Shown here: positions 26,813 through 26,857 of the stretch, piece after piece
Position numbering within the stretch: position 1 is the stretch's first letter
Layout: every line of letters begins with the position of its first letter
Assembly (NCBI GenBank): GCA_022560025.1
Contig: JAFISE010000301.1
Span: forward strand, 1-26,857
Source of the DNA: Stagonosporopsis chrysanthemi
Taxonomy: Eukaryota; Ascomycota; Dothideomycetes; Pleosporales; Didymellaceae
DNA: 26,857 nt
Reading direction: 5' to 3'
The notes under the pieces: generated by a model
Seen by the model: only the letters and a program-made list of their open reading frames with translations
What the model was told of the DNA's origin: nothing
Database searches by the model: none
Made by a program: the position numbers and the translations under genes

Positions 26813-26857
26813 CCAACGCCTGCACCCGCGCCGTCGCCCGCGTCATCGCCGCGCCCG

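Larger units (their letters stand above)
24971..26857. other. Terminal region without a supported gene
   Basis: The first part is the SEC62 promoter. ORFs of 60-184 codons lie on both strands (for example 24881-25435 +, 25459-25764 -, 26016-26432 -) and overlap without domains, signal peptides or credible introns. The last 650 bp carry four tandem-repeat blocks, listed separately. I see no tRNA, rRNA, transposon or telomere repeat. Confidence 0.55.

Noticed and set aside
26652..26846. Gln/Gly-rich 64-codon minus-strand frame at the end
   Set aside because: A translation of the terminal minisatellites, not a gene.

Overview
This window is nuclear DNA from a filamentous ascomycete (Pezizomycotina, most likely Dothideomycetes). 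The support is short introns of roughly 49-91 bp with CTAAC or CTGAC branch sites, two HET-domain genes, a fungal-type lysine gene (LYS1), a fungal ammonium transporter and the absence of any prokaryotic gene layout. The class-level placement is inference. Both ends run into low-complexity DNA (long C runs at the start, GC-rich minisatellites at the end), so this may be close to a complete contig.

Layout. (1) 117-1331 (+) LYS1, saccharopine dehydrogenase. (2) An accessory-looking block, 1598-8466: a HET-domain gene (+), an F-box gene (+), a possible 78-residue secreted protein (-), and a second HET gene of a different subtype (+). (3) 9102-12571, a secretome block: two tandem paralogous secreted proteins of a family I do not recognise (+), converging on a GPI-anchored, Cys- and Ser-rich cell-surface protein (-). 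(4) 12867-24970, mostly housekeeping: a Mep2-type ammonium transporter (-) with GATA-factor sites upstream, the MutY adenine DNA glycosylase (-), a large PH-domain protein with a proline-rich tail (-), a Ser-rich coiled-coil protein of unknown function (+), and the ER translocon subunit SEC62 (-). (5) 24971-26857: no supported gene, several tandem repeats.

The housekeeping genes do not form a shared pathway. The clearest local relationship is the tandem pair at 9102-11601. Its two members share both intron positions and phases and a long C-terminal half with invariant motifs, so they arose by duplication. They sit beside two HET genes and two other predicted secreted products, which points to a self/non-self or surface-interaction neighbourhood, although nothing in the sequence proves the genes act together. 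I found no rRNA, tRNA, transposon, CRISPR array or complete new multi-gene system. The tandem secreted family is the best candidate for undescribed biology. Spliced models were built by hand from splice sites, phase, branch sites and, for the paralogs, mutual alignment.
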